Shown piece by piece: positions 23,056 to 33,575 of a DNA stretch of 64,000 bases (position 1 is the stretch's first letter; every line of letters begins with the position of its first letter). A model generated the notes under the pieces. The model did not search any database. It saw only the letters and a list, made by a program, of their open reading frames with translations, and was not told the origin of the DNA. The stretch is taken from NCBI GenBank assembly GCA_030710605.1, contig CP092881.1, positions 71,966,445-72,030,444 on the forward strand. The letters run 5' to 3'. This DNA is from Cordylochernes scorpioides. Taxonomy: Eukaryota; Arthropoda; Arachnida; Pseudoscorpiones; Chernetidae. The position numbers and the translations under genes were made by a program.

Positions 23056-24130
23056 TTTCTTCCCTCCAAGGATAAAAATTAGGGAGTAATTTTCAAAGTA
23101 AAAAAAAAGTATCATTATTATTTACATAGATTATCAATTAAGATGGAGGATACCAATTGAAACTATATCAATGATGCTCTTTATTTCTTCTACATATTCC
23201 TATTGGTACCTTTTTTCTTGACAGTAGCTGAAAACTATCCAATCTTATTTGAATTTATAGGTGTCTCCTTCCTATAATTCATAAGGGGATTTACCTCATG
23301 AATTGAGTAGGCCTTCTCAGGCTCTCAAGATTCAAAAGGTATTTTGCCACATGCCAAAAAATATATTTTTGAAAATCACAAATTTATTTCTCATAATGAC
23401 GAATGGTATCCAACATCTTGTTTCACATTTATTTGGTTTGATCAGAATAAAAACATAAAATAATGGGTTATTTACTTCCACATAATGAAAAATATTTACA
23501 CATGAAGTTTTACTATTTACATTAAAAAAAAAAAGAATGTTCGAATATGAAATGTTCCATATAAAATTTGTGAGGGAAAAATATATAGAATCATATGAGT
23601 GAATTTCTCAACAAATAAAATCAAAATGTAAAATATTTACAACAACATTAATTAAAAGTGGTATGTTTTTAAAATAAAATAAAATATTTGCATTTTTAGA
23701 TTATATAATATTTCCCCCCTGTGAAAAAAATTTTAAAAAAGTTAAAATTTGAAAATAAAAATGGCTATTACAAAAATAATTAATTAAACGAAATCAAAAT
23801 GTCTATAAAATAATTACAAATTAAACAATAAAAATCAATGTCTATATTTTTTCAAAATAAACAAAAGAAAGTTTGTTTATAAATAATTTATATAAATATG
23901 AAATTAAAATAAAACTATATATAAGAAATAATAATGATAGATTAATATAAAAATTTATATGAAGCCAAAAAAGGTATTTAAAATATGAATAATTATGTCG
24001 TTATGCCTGCTGTATTTCAAAATATTAAATGGCAGTAGAAATGTTTATCTTTACACAAATATAATTTAAAATGAGTTTTTCCTAAAATATAAACATTTAA
24101 ATGCATGTAAATAATATATAAAAGTATTTT
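23056..24130. other. AT-rich non-coding 3' region of the RT-less element
   Basis: About 1.07 kb with no supportable frame on either strand, very AT-rich, lying between the pol stop and the 3' LTR purine tract. It could be a decayed third gene or simply UTR. Nothing in it decides between these. Confidence 0.6.
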
Positions 24131-25687
24131 TCAATAAAATGGATGAGTAATTAAATGATTATAAAGAGATATTTGTTCTCCATTGTCCATATCCAAAATA
24201 TGGCCTTTCTGTAAAAAACATGGTTTATCATCAATATCTATTAACTTTGTGTTAGAAATTTGGTTTACTATTAAGTCATTTTCTAAATTAGTGCTATTTT
24301 GAAATAAAAAATCTGATTCTGGGTAAAATAATTTAAGTTTATTTGAGTGTATAATTTCTGTTTGTTTTCTTTGAGGTAAAATGGGGTTATTTATTTCATA
24401 TGTGACTGGAGAAAGTTGTTTTAAAATTTTAAATGGGCCTATATATCTTTGTGTTAATTTACCAGTGTTTGGATAAATAAAGGTTTTCACTAATACCTGA
24501 TCTCCTTCTTTAAAAATGGGTTCTGGGTGTTTAATATCATAAAGCTGTTTGCTGTGTTCATGGGATTTTATGGTTCTTTCATTGGTTAATTTTCTTGCTT
24601 TTTCTATTGGTGTATGTGTTTCTGTGTCATGTTCTATATACTGTGGTTGTATTCCATAGTATAAGAACCTAGGTGTAAAGCCTGTTATAGTATGTACTGT
24701 ATCATTATAACTTTCAGTAATATTAGGAATATATTTTGTCCAAGGGATCTTTAAATTATGATTATATTCACATCTTAACCTATTTATGATAGTGGAATTT
24801 AATCCTTCTACTTTTGCATTTGTTTCTGGGTGATGGGCACTGGTGAGTAGATGCTTAACATTATTTTTTCCTAAAAATTGTTTAAATTTATTGCTAAGAA
24901 AAGCTGCATTTCTGTCAGTTATTAATATTTCAGGTTTGTTAATTTGGAATAAATTTTTTAAACAAGTTATATATGAATCAGTGGATACAGATTTTGTAGG
25001 AAAGGTCCAAAGGAATCTACTGTGATGATCTACTATCATATGGATACTGTGTTTGGTTGTCCCATAATTATGTAAGCCTCCCATTGTGTCTAAAGAAAAA
25101 ATATGATTTGGGTGTGTAGCTATTGGCATCTGTTGTAGTGGTCCATAAACAAAATGAGCTATGGGGTATCTGCTGAGAAAATCAGCTTCTTTATTTTCCT
25201 TAATTAATTTAATTAAATCAGATTTTTCATATGGTGAAAGTTTTTCATCAAATTCTACACTATTAAAATTTCTAAAATCATTTTCATTAGGAGGAATAAT
25301 AGATTTAAATAAAGGAATTACATTATGATGTGTACAATTATTATTATTAGGGTTATGGTAATTAACATTAAGAATTCTACCAAATTGAGTAATTGTAAAA
25401 CTTTGAAAATCAATGTCTAATTTAAATAATCTTATATGGTGTAAAGAAAGCAATACATATGGCAAATCAATATCAGAGGAATAAAAATCAATATCTCTAG
25501 TAATAGATCCTATAGTTGTATTAACATTAATTTTTGAATTTATATTTAGCATACCGGATGTCTGTTTAATAAGAGGTAAATTATTAAAAACAACATAGTT
25601 TGGTTGAATCTTATCTATCATATGTTGAGGAATTATAGAGAAGGTACAGCCAGTATCTATGAGAGCTACAATACTGTTATTATTCAC
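24131..25687 (-). CDS. Protease-integrase polyprotein lacking RT and most of RNase H, 518 aa
   Basis: The N-terminus is an aspartic protease (IVALIDTGCTFSIIP). A linker follows that normally precedes RT (LSPYEKSDLIKLIKENK). The next residues are EADFLSRYPIAH, the motif that ends RNase H in Gypsy elements. So the fingers, palm with YxDD, thumb and RNase H core are missing, joined in frame. A Gypsy-like integrase core then runs with D (SLDTMGG), D (LITDRNAAF) and E (HPETNAKVEGLN), and a C-terminal GDQVLVKTF and GPFKIL region. The integrase HHCC finger also appears lost in the join. The frame opens with GTG overlapping the gag stop by 8 bases in another phase, so it is probably made by frameshifting or reinitiation. 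No stop codon interrupts 518 codons. Confidence 0.88.
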   Translation of the reverse strand: MNNNSIVALIDTGCTFSIIPQHMIDKIQPNYVVFNNLPLIKQTSGMLNINSKINVNTTIGSITRDIDFYSSDIDLPYVLLSLHHIRLFKLDIDFQSFTITQFGRILNVNYHNPNNNNCTHHNVIPLFKSIIPPNENDFRNFNSVEFDEKLSPYEKSDLIKLIKENKEADFLSRYPIAHFVYGPLQQMPIATHPNHIFSLDTMGGLHNYGTTKHSIHMIVDHHSRFLWTFPTKSVSTDSYITCLKNLFQINKPEILITDRNAAFLSNKFKQFLGKNNVKHLLTSAHHPETNAKVEGLNSTIINRLRCEYNHNLKIPWTKYIPNITESYNDTVHTITGFTPRFLYYGIQPQYIEHDTETHTPIEKARKLTNERTIKSHEHSKQLYDIKHPEPIFKEGDQVLVKTFIYPNTGKLTQRYIGPFKILKQLSPVTYEINNPILPQRKQTEIIHSNKLKLFYPESDFLFQNSTNLENDLIVNQISNTKLIDIDDKPCFLQKGHILDMDNGEQISLYNHLITHPFY

Positions 25688-26915
25688 ATTTAGATTTATA
25701 TACAGACCTTGGCGTCAGGAGTGTTGAGGCGGAGCTGGTCGGCATTCGCTCGAAGGGGCTGTTGTCTGCGTCAAGGTGTCCATGGATCGAGACGGCACGG
25801 ACATGAAGCTTGCAGCGGGGGGGGGCTTGCACGGCCCTCTCGCGAAACCAGCACCTATTCTCAGGATGGAAGCGTCCGGCATGTCCCCGGTTTAGGCAAA
25901 TTCTGCAGGGGCGTCTTTTAGAACTATAGTCCATAGGGCTTCTTCCTGGATGTCCCCATTGCTTTTGTTGTACTTCCATTCTTGGGGCTGTTTCCCTTTT
26001 AATAGATGACTCCTCCACATTTGCATCTTTATTTGGCAAATTCTGCAAGCTTTTTGCGTGAATTTCTAGAAATTCCATTAAATCCTTAATTGAAGGCACA
26101 ACCCTTGGGTTGTTCTGCAATTCCCACTGTTTTCTTGTGGTTTTATCAAGCTTATCTTGTATGATCTTGACGAGAAACACATCAGATAAACTATCGATTT
26201 GGTAACCTAATACCTTCACTGTTCTTACTATCTCGTTGCAACTATCTAGAAGTTTAAACATTGACTTATGGTTGTCATCGGCTAACTTTGGTAATCTTAA
26301 TGCATTATCTATTTGGGTGAAAATCAGATCCTTTGGATTATCATATCTTGTTAATAAGGTTTGCCAAACCTCAACATAATTATCGGCTGTAATTGGAAAT
26401 GCGTTTACCAGTCTTAGGGCTTCGCCTCTCAGTTGGCCTTTTAAATATTGTAACTTTTCAATATTAGGTATTTGTGAGTTAGAACCAACCGCAGAAAAAA
26501 ATAGATCCTTAAATGAAAGCCATGATTCTAATCTACCATCGAAAGTTGGCAATTCAAGTTTAGGCATTTTAACATGTAAATTTACTTTTTTCTCAGATGT
26601 TTCTTGCCCATTATGCCTTAAATCCAATTCACACTTTAATCTTATACACTTATCTATGCAATTTTCCACTTCGTCATTCAAATCCTCATCCTCAAGTTGC
26701 TGCAAGAAAATATCACTCATTTTCATCAAATCATTATTTGCATACTCTAGTTTGCATTTCGTTGCATTTACATCTACCATAGACACAATGGATTCGATAT
26801 TTTCTTCAATGCCTTTTATACTTTTTTTTATCCTTTTTAATTTCTTAATTAAAGTTTCGACTTCCATAATTGCCATTCTTCCATCTATATCTTTTCCCAA
26901 ATATCTTAGTTGCAA
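25680..26915 (-). CDS. gag: Gag protein with BEL/Pao-type DUF1759-like domain, 411 aa
   Basis: The protein starts with a basic coiled-coil-like region (residues about 15-100). It then has a stretch typical of BEL/Pao Gag proteins: KLELPTFDGRLESWLSFKD at about 115-135, then IEKLQYLKGQLRGEA and the ITADNYVEVWQTLLTRY block. A cysteine/histidine knuckle (CRICLNRGHAGRFHP with a later C) is at about residue 340. The last 60 residues (25680-25900) are GC-rich and unlike the AT-rich rest. They run into a G8 tract near 25818, which suggests that this end was replaced or is being read out of its original frame. The family assignment rests on my recognition of the motif pattern. Confidence 0.82.
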   Translation of the reverse strand: MQLRYLGKDIDGRMAIMEVETLIKKLKRIKKSIKGIEENIESIVSMVDVNATKCKLEYANNDLMKMSDIFLQQLEDEDLNDEVENCIDKCIRLKCELDLRHNGQETSEKKVNLHVKMPKLELPTFDGRLESWLSFKDLFFSAVGSNSQIPNIEKLQYLKGQLRGEALRLVNAFPITADNYVEVWQTLLTRYDNPKDLIFTQIDNALRLPKLADDNHKSMFKLLDSCNEIVRTVKVLGYQIDSLSDVFLVKIIQDKLDKTTRKQWELQNNPRVVPSIKDLMEFLEIHAKSLQNLPNKDANVEESSIKRETAPRMEVQQKQWGHPGRSPMDYSSKRRPCRICLNRGHAGRFHPENRCWFRERAVQAPPRCKLHVRAVSIHGHLDADNSPFERMPTSSASTLLTPRSVYKSKCE

Positions 26916-26988
26916 TATATGGCTTTGAAATCTATTGGAATTCTTCTCGCACAGGGTTAAAATACATCCTGTCGACTATTAATAAAGG

Positions 26989-27286
26989 TGTCGTAAAAAA
27001 AGATGTATTTTAGGTACGTTACCAATTCATTCATGCAGTCGTGGATTGAATTGAAAATGATAACTTTTATATCCAAAATTGAATTTATTTTAATGATTAT
27101 ATTTTTAAGAACAAACAGTTTTGCATACATACAATTCTATATGATATTCTAAGTATAAACAAAAAACAATATTGCGTTGTACTCCTTTTGTTAAGGATTT
27201 TAAAAAATTAACTCTGTGTTAATTCTATGATTATTTAAATTATAATTATATTAATGAATAATAAAAATATGATTTTTATTATGTCA
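26989..27286 (-). repeat. 5' LTR of the RT-less element
   Basis: 298 bp. Eleven bases inside it, at 26966-26977, the minus strand reads AGTCGACAGGAT. The neighbouring element at 27305 has the same motif at the same spacing. Confidence 0.93.
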
Positions 27287-27304
27287 TATATATATATATA
27301 TATA
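27287..27304. repeat. (TA)n tract between two LTR elements
   Basis: A short TA run separates the two young LTR elements. TA runs also border the left side of the first (22743-22757) and the right side of the second (33580-33607). Confidence 0.9.
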
Positions 27305-28209
27305 TGTCATAATTTGTATATAATTAAATGCACCCCCGACCCACTATGTATGTACCATGTATGATTTTCAAAGATTTAATAAAGAATAAGGTAACTGGAG
27401 GAAAGCAAGTAGCAATAAGACATAGGAAGTAGGCCTAAAACTGGCACGACTATTCTTGGCACCCCCGTCAATATTGCAGGGGCAAAGACCGGACGTATCT
27501 AGTGACCGCAGAAGTTATAAATGTTAAGCTAACGCCCAATATTTCCGGCAAAGACAGGACGTATCTAATATCCGCCGAAGTTATAAGCGTCGAGCTACCC
27601 AACACTTCCTGGCGAAATCGGATATATCTTCTGGCAAAAGCAACACCAAAGAAAACCGCCGGGCCAATCAGAAGACAGTACCTAAATAGGTCGACCAATA
27701 GGAAAAGATCATGTGACATCTCTCGACCAATCAAAAAGAAACTGAGTCTTGGTGTTAAATCGAAAAGCAAGAATGGTCAGTTGTTCACTCGCTCTCGCCG
27801 AGTTCGGACCTAGTAGTGTTTTGGCTCCCATCTGAACAACATCTACAGTTCTTCATTCACTCCCACCGAGTTCAGACCCAGTCATCGACTCGACCCCACC
27901 AAGGTAATGTCTGCTCACTAGAGACCTCTCTCTCCGCTCATTTCATCTAAATCCAATCATCGCCATGTGATCAACTAATTAATCATCAAAAACCGCTCTG
28001 CCTTTCTCAAAAGCTTTCTTTCCTCCAACCCGTTGCCTTATATTTTCAACCATCAAGTGTCCCGGCTTATTTCCCCTGTGTGTAATCCTTTCACTCAGCC
28101 ACCACGACTGCATCATCCACCACGACTGCATCATTCACCACGACAGCGTCACCACTTCAACAACCTTCAACATCAAGAGTAAGGTTTCCCAACATAGTAG
28201 AATACCACA
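27305..28209 (+). repeat. 5' LTR (905 bp)
   Basis: It pairs with 32675-33579 over its full length. It includes three TGCATCATYCACCACGAC-like tandem words near 28100-28145. The 100-103 aa frames in each LTR are non-coding shadows. Confidence 0.93.
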
Positions 28210-28236
28210 GCTATTCCTAAAGTCGACAGGATAAAG

Positions 28237-28716
28237 ATGGAAATTAGCCCAGGCGCCAGCAAAACAAAAGGCAATGACAAACCGAGAGAGAAGAAACTGG
28301 CAACGAGCGGAAAGAAACTGACAACGAACGAAGCGACAAGACATACCCTGGCGACGGTAATTTTAGAACTGACCGCCGCGCTACAAGGGGCAAGATCCAC
28401 GCAAGGTGAGACGGAGTTCCGGAGCGCCACCCCCGGGGCAACCGACGCCCGCGCCGCCGGTACGTGTCCGAACAACCTGACGCCCACCGAGGAGTCGCCA
28501 CCCGCCATGCCGTACCCGTGCACCCGGAAGCAACCCACGCGAACCGGGACAGTGCAAATAGTCCGAAAACGGTCCACTCGAATGGAAGCAGTACAAATGG
28601 CTAGATTTCCCTTTCAATTGCGCGGACAGTGCAAACGGTCCCGATCCGGCCCAACAGATATTCCAAGCCAGCCACCCCAAGCCGAAGACGCCACAGTGGA
28701 GACCTTTCGAGACTGA
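28237..28716 (+). CDS. Small basic ORF at the gag position, 159 aa
   Basis: It starts 28 bases after the 5' LTR, where gag is expected. The product is rich in Lys, Arg, Thr and Pro with low-complexity stretches, and I see no capsid motif or zinc knuckle. It is GC-rich compared with its surroundings. It may be a truncated Gag or nucleocapsid-like RNA-binding protein. That function is inferred from position and charge only. Confidence 0.45.
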   Translation: MEISPGASKTKGNDKPREKKLATSGKKLTTNEATRHTLATVILELTAALQGARSTQGETEFRSATPGATDARAAGTCPNNLTPTEESPPAMPYPCTRKQPTRTGTVQIVRKRSTRMEAVQMARFPFQLRGQCKRSRSGPTDIPSQPPQAEDATVETFRD

Positions 28717-28747
28717 GGTAGGCAATCCACCCAATGACACCATCAAA

Positions 28748-29974
28748 TTGACTTTGGACTTGTATCTGACCCAGGACCTACCATGTACCTTTCTAATTGA
28801 ACCAGACGCAGGTTCGAACATATTGCCGTATCATTTATACAATAGATTAAAAGCACAACTTCCCAACTTAAGTATTAAAAAACCTTCCCTTGATCTATCC
28901 ACCCTAAATAGTTTTACGAAAATAATAGGACATTTAACTTTCCCTCTGACAATAGGCCAAATAACCCGTAGAGAGAACTTCCACGTGGTAAATGCATCCT
29001 TGCCATTTGGAGTTCTTACCTTAAAAACCCTTTATCAGTATAAATTAAAATTAAATTATAATCACGGCACTATTTTCCAACTTGGCGTCCCATTATCTAA
29101 TACTATCTACCACTTTAAACATGTATCAAATGAATGCAAGCACGGGCTAGGCCAAAACCTGTCCCAAAGGACTCGCACAGCACCCAAAGCTTTCACACAT
29201 GGAAACCCTTGCCTGCATTCATTGCCCAAACCCCAAATATTTACATGCCACCATTCTAATCTCACACCACGCAACTTTTCACTCAATCCAATTGCCAATA
29301 CTTTATGCCCACAACACATAAAACCACAGGACGGTTTTCACACTCACAACACACGCACCCATACGTCGTCACACAACGGTAACACACACAACCAGCCCAA
29401 CAAGCGCGACACTCACACCAAAAGGCGACACCAACCAGTAAACACATGCACAACCGTTAAGAATAATACAATCATCCCGTCTACACAAAACATAGAAAAA
29501 ATTCACGCCACCAAACAACCACACAATCGAAAAACATTGCGATCTTTCCTAAAAGCTGTGAACGCCTACAAAGAGTTCATTCCGGACCACGCCCGCTTGC
29601 GGACACCACTTGTCAACCTTCTAAAAAAGGATGTCGTGTGGGTCTGGAGTGACGAATGCCAGAAAGCGTTCACTAACCTGAAAGAAAGCCTTACCACACA
29701 CCCCACATTACACCTTTACCAGGAAGGTCTGCCATGCCAGGTGTACTGTAACACCTCAACACTCGGCATTGCAGGCGTTCTTAAACAGGTCTACCCTGAT
29801 GGGAAGACATACACAGTTCAGAATTTCAGCCGCTCTCTGCGTACTCACGAGCGAAGTTATTCAGACTTGGAACTACAATGCCTAGCCATTGTGGAAAGTG
29901 TGGATAACTTCCGCGCCTGTCTAATGGACAGAAAGTTTACAATACTTTCTGACCATCCTGCATTGCAGTGTTGA
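28748..29974 (+). CDS. Protease, linker, RT connection and RNase H, 408 aa (RT palm missing)
   Basis: The protease motif is FLIEPDAGSNILPYHLYNRL (residues about 17-36), with DAG in place of DTG or DSG. About 150 residues of His-, Thr- and Asn-rich linker follow, with no RT fingers and no YxDD. At about residue 262 the Gypsy thumb/connection appears (KTLRSFLKAVNAYKEFIPDH). RNase H follows (VYCNTSTLGIAGVLKQV, ERSYSDLELQCLAIVES, TILSDHPAL). The first RNase H aspartate is replaced (CNTS for the usual xDAS), so activity is doubtful. The frame ends at TGA 29974 where the protein should continue. The rest is in another phase from 29968. Confidence 0.75.
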   Translation: MTLDLYLTQDLPCTFLIEPDAGSNILPYHLYNRLKAQLPNLSIKKPSLDLSTLNSFTKIIGHLTFPLTIGQITRRENFHVVNASLPFGVLTLKTLYQYKLKLNYNHGTIFQLGVPLSNTIYHFKHVSNECKHGLGQNLSQRTRTAPKAFTHGNPCLHSLPKPQIFTCHHSNLTPRNFSLNPIANTLCPQHIKPQDGFHTHNTRTHTSSHNGNTHNQPNKRDTHTKRRHQPVNTCTTVKNNTIIPSTQNIEKIHATKQPHNRKTLRSFLKAVNAYKEFIPDHARLRTPLVNLLKKDVVWVWSDECQKAFTNLKESLTTHPTLHLYQEGLPCQVYCNTSTLGIAGVLKQVYPDGKTYTVQNFSRSLRTHERSYSDLELQCLAIVESVDNFRACLMDRKFTILSDHPALQC

Positions 29975-30951
29975 AAGAGATCAAAGCCCCGTCAGGCAGA
30001 TTGTTTCGATGGAGGTTAAGACTGTCAAGATACGAATATGAGGTCCGTAGCATAAATGGAGTACAACAATATGAAACGGGCGTTGTAACTCGTATCCCAT
30101 TTTGTGGCTTTCTAGATGCGCCACTCATAAAGAGCCAACAGTCTTCTCCACCGGGAAAATCTCGCGTGACTATGGATCACAATAAACTGCGCACCGTCTC
30201 CCGAAAAGGAGTACTTAAAACTATAGTCCCAAATTCACTTACAACCAGACTTCTTAAGTCCGTACACACACAACACCACCACCCAAACATCTCCAAGATG
30301 ACGAGACTCATCTCGTCACAATATTATTGGCAGAACATGACACAAGACATCGCAAAACAGGTAAAAACCTGCCCCACCTGCCGATTCGCTAGAAGAATCG
30401 ATGAATACAACCAACCTTCACGTAAAAATACCGACACAGGCCCCAAAGCAAAACAGAATTCGTACATAAAGCACAACGTACACACAACACAAACAATGCC
30501 AAAATTACACCACCCACGTCAGAGAAACGGTCACACGGCTCAACCTAAATCAATTACCACCGACATATCGCTAATAAAACCATTAACGATCAAACAGGAG
30601 AACTGCGAACCTACCAATCTTTTAAATTCTACAATTAATAAGGTTCAAACAAATATTTCGGAGTCCCCATTTATAAAAATATGGGAGAACATGGGGCAAT
30701 ATCCTATCTTTCATCTGATTTTTATCATTTGTTTGTTAGTTCTACCATACAACTGTATCCCAATTTTTTTCATTAATTACTTGTTTATCTATACCATGCC
30801 CGCTCATAAAATCTTCGAACTACAAGAGGCAGTTTTTAATTTTGGACAAGCAATTTTTCATTGTGGACAAACATTTATAAAACTTCTCATAATTTTAGGA
30901 ACCATCTTCGCAGAAAATCTAAATAAACTCCGAAGAGATAGAAGTAACTGA
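29968..30951 (+). CDS. RNase H end, integrase zinc finger and C-terminal hydrophobic region, 327 aa
   Basis: It continues the preceding protein one base out of phase (LKEIKAPSGRLFRWRLRLSR, the usual region after RNase H). An integrase HHCC finger follows (HTQHHHPNISKMTRLISS...CPTCRFARR). The DDE core is absent and is replaced by low-complexity sequence. The last 90 residues hold two hydrophobic stretches (FHLIFIICLLVLPYNC and TFIKLLIILGTIF) that could be membrane segments, perhaps the remains of an envelope-like gene. That last point is inference. The frame overlaps the previous one by 7 bases. I see no slippery heptamer, so a mutation is the simpler explanation. Confidence 0.65.
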   Translation: MLKEIKAPSGRLFRWRLRLSRYEYEVRSINGVQQYETGVVTRIPFCGFLDAPLIKSQQSSPPGKSRVTMDHNKLRTVSRKGVLKTIVPNSLTTRLLKSVHTQHHHPNISKMTRLISSQYYWQNMTQDIAKQVKTCPTCRFARRIDEYNQPSRKNTDTGPKAKQNSYIKHNVHTTQTMPKLHHPRQRNGHTAQPKSITTDISLIKPLTIKQENCEPTNLLNSTINKVQTNISESPFIKIWENMGQYPIFHLIFIICLLVLPYNCIPIFFINYLFIYTMPAHKIFELQEAVFNFGQAIFHCGQTFIKLLIILGTIFAENLNKLRRDRSN

Positions 30952-31104
30952 AAGATAACCAACCAATGTCGGAGAAGTCACACTCCAAAAACAAGATCTG
31001 AGCCGCACCAAAAAATAAATAAGCGGAAGGAAGAGTGAATTTTGAGACACCGCGACAGGAAGTGTAGTCCGCGGCGATATATATATTGCGTATGATATTG
31101 TTTT

Positions 31105-31520
31105 TTACAGCACAATACAACAATGTTGGCAAGTTTCTCTAGAGTGGAATGTCGAGGTGACGAATCCACTCCAGGGCCTCCTCTGTGCACCGGTGGATAT
31201 CCCCAAGTGTTCCCTGGAAGAATCTTCGAGGACAGTCCCTTAGGATATGGTGCATTGTTTGTATTTGTCCACAGTCGCAGTTCTGGTCTGGACTCATGGC
31301 GGTAAATTCGGCCTATGCAAACAAAAGGGAGCGCCTCGTTTCCGATCTCCAATTACTTCGGACCCCTCTTCTGCCAACACGTAAAATTAGGTCACCGCTC
31401 CCCGCACAGATTCCTCTCTCTATATCGCCAGTCTTGGATCCCAATTCGAACTACATATCGATTTTTTACAACCCAATTCCACACCCACAAGACGACACAC
31501 ATCTAAATGAGTTCCCATCC
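31105..31520 (-). pseudogene. LINE reverse-transcriptase C-terminus fragment
   Basis: The minus strand, read in one frame from about 31300 to 31139, gives NCDCGQIQTMHHILRDCP, the cysteine-histidine finger that closes many LINE ORF2 proteins. It then gives EEALEWIRHLDIPL and a stop. A less open stretch upstream (to about 31520) reads like the end of the RT region. It is a 5'-truncated insertion in the 3' region of the RT-less element. I could not define its target duplication. Confidence 0.7.
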
Positions 31521-31959
31521 CTATTATAAACAAATCAATTACTTTACAGACTTCTAACATTTTTCACAACACACACAAAGATAAAAAAATATAGGGCATA
31601 ATTGAGCAATTAAAACATTTATAGGGCATGTAGATACACAAAAGGGTTCAAAACAATACACCTTATTTTTCATATTAATCATTTTCATTATTTTCTCTCA
31701 ATTAAAATTTAAATATATAATCAATTTATCAATTTATTCAACTTATTATCACTTTTAATCATTAATTATCATTTTTTTTCCAATTAGTTTATATTATCAT
31801 TTTTATTTATCAATTATCATTCTATTTACCACTTAGCTTATATTGCCATAACTCAATTATCAACGAAAACTCATTGATTTTCGGTTAAACTAAAAAACAT
31901 TAAATCACCCTTTGTTGTTGAAACCTTTTTATTTTTCATTTTTCTTTTTTTTTCCAAGC

Positions 31960-32510
31960 ACTCAACTTTGATTTCGCTCAACCACTTTTTATTTTTATTT
32001 GATTTCAAAATACCTTATGAAATTTTATTTTTAGTTTTATTTTGATTTCTCAAAAGCCCTAATAAAATTCCCTCGGTTTCCATTCCCAATTTCGAGCTAG
32101 AATATGGTTAGGCATTTTTCCTTTTTTTTTCTCACCATGCACCAAGCATTCGCTTTGATTTCTTCCAACTTTTTATTTTACTTTGATTTCTCAAAAGACC
32201 TTATGAAATTTCCTCGATTTCTTTTCTCAAAATTCGAGCAAAAATTAGTTAGGCATTTTTCTTTTTTCACCATGCAACAAAGCATTTTTTTTTTCACCAT
32301 GCAACCAAGCATTTACTTTGATTTCTTCCAACTTTTATTTTTAATTTTTGATTTCTCAAAAGCCCTAATAGAACTCCCTCGTTTTTATTCCAATTTCGAG
32401 CAGAAATTAGTTAGGCGCATTTTCTTTTCTTTTTAATCCACTATGTACCATAGCATTCATTTTGATTTCTTACAATTAAAAAATTTTTTGATTTCTATTA
32501 ATTATACTCA
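31960..32510 (+). repeat. Imperfect tandem repeats of about 140-165 bp before the 3' LTR
   Basis: TTTGATTTCTCAAAAG, then CCCTCG(R)TTT, then TTCGAGCAGAAATTAGTTAG, then CACCATGCAACCAAGCATT recurs three to four times (TTCGAGC at about 32091, 32233 and 32395). It is AT-rich and lies inside the LTR element at 27305-33579. Confidence 0.75.
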
Positions 32511-32674
32511 ACCTATATCATCAACACCATTCTATTTTACTTTTATATCACCAGCAATGCTTGTATATAGCCTCTCAATACCCACAACTAATTTTCCCAC
32601 AAAATTATTTTTCACTTTACAGAATTCTCTCAGGCTAACCCCTTCTTGAATTCTTCACATGTAGGGGGCGCATC

Positions 32675-33575
32675 TGTCATAATTTGTATATAATTAAATG
32701 CACCCCCGACCCACTATGTATGTACCATGTATGATTTTCAAAGATTTAATAAAGAATAAGGTAACTGGAGGAAAGCAAGTAGCAATAAGACATAGGAAGT
32801 AGGCCTAAAACTGGCACGACTATTCTTGGCACCCCCGTCAATATTGCAGGGGCAAAGACCGGACGTATCTAGTGACCGCAGAAGTTATAAATGTTAAGCT
32901 AACGCCCAATATTTCCGGCAAAGACAGGACGTATCTAATATCCGCCGAAGTTATAAGCGTCGAGCTACCCAACACTTCCTGGCGAAATCGGATATATCTT
33001 CCGGCAAAAGCAACACCAAAGAAAACCGCCGGGCCAATCAGAAGACAGTATCTAAATAGGTCGACCAATAGGAAAAGATCATGTGACATCTCTCGACCAA
33101 TCAAAAAGAAACTGAGTCTTGGTGTTAAATCGAAAAGCAAGAATGGTCAGTTGTTCACTCGCTCTCGCCGAGTTCGGACCTAGTAGTGTTTTGGCTCCCA
33201 TCTGAACAACATCTACAGTTCTTCATTCACTCCCACCGAGTTCAGACCCAGTCATCGACTCGACCCCACCAAGGTAATGTCTGCTCACTAGAGACCTCTC
33301 TCTCCGCTCATTTCATCTAAATCCAATCATCGCCATGTGATCAACTAATTAATCATCAAAAACCGCTCTGCCTTTCTCAAAAGCTTTCTTTCCTCCAACC
33401 CGTTGCCTTATATTTTCAACCATCAAGTGTCCCGGCTTATTTCCCCTGTGTGTAATCCTTTCACTCAGCCACCACGACTGCATCATCCACCACGACTGCA
33501 TCATTCACCACGACAGCGTCACCACTTCAACAACCTTCAACATCAAGAGTAAGGTTTCCCAACATAGTAGAATAC

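Larger units (their letters stand above)
22758..27286 (-). mobile_element. Young LTR element without reverse transcriptase, Gag plus protease-integrase
   Basis: Two 298-bp LTRs (22758-23055 and 26989-27286, TGTCG to TGTCA) appear identical by eye. They flank a minus-strand gag (25680-26915) and a protease-integrase frame (24131-25687). The purine tract TTGGAGGGAAGAAA lies directly before the 3' LTR. The element sits in a (TA)n tract, which hides the exact target duplication. Neither RT palm nor most of RNase H is present. About 1.07 kb of AT-rich non-coding DNA (23056-24130) lies between the pol frame and the 3' LTR. Identical LTRs with open frames imply recent movement, presumably with RT supplied by another element. 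Confidence 0.9.

Noticed and set aside
27468..27813. 100-103 aa frames in each 905-bp LTR
   Set aside because: Overlapping frames on both strands within LTR sequence, with no known domain.
28173..28821. Minus-strand frames of 85-146 aa
   Set aside because: Antisense to the small gag-position ORF in GC-rich DNA, without motifs.
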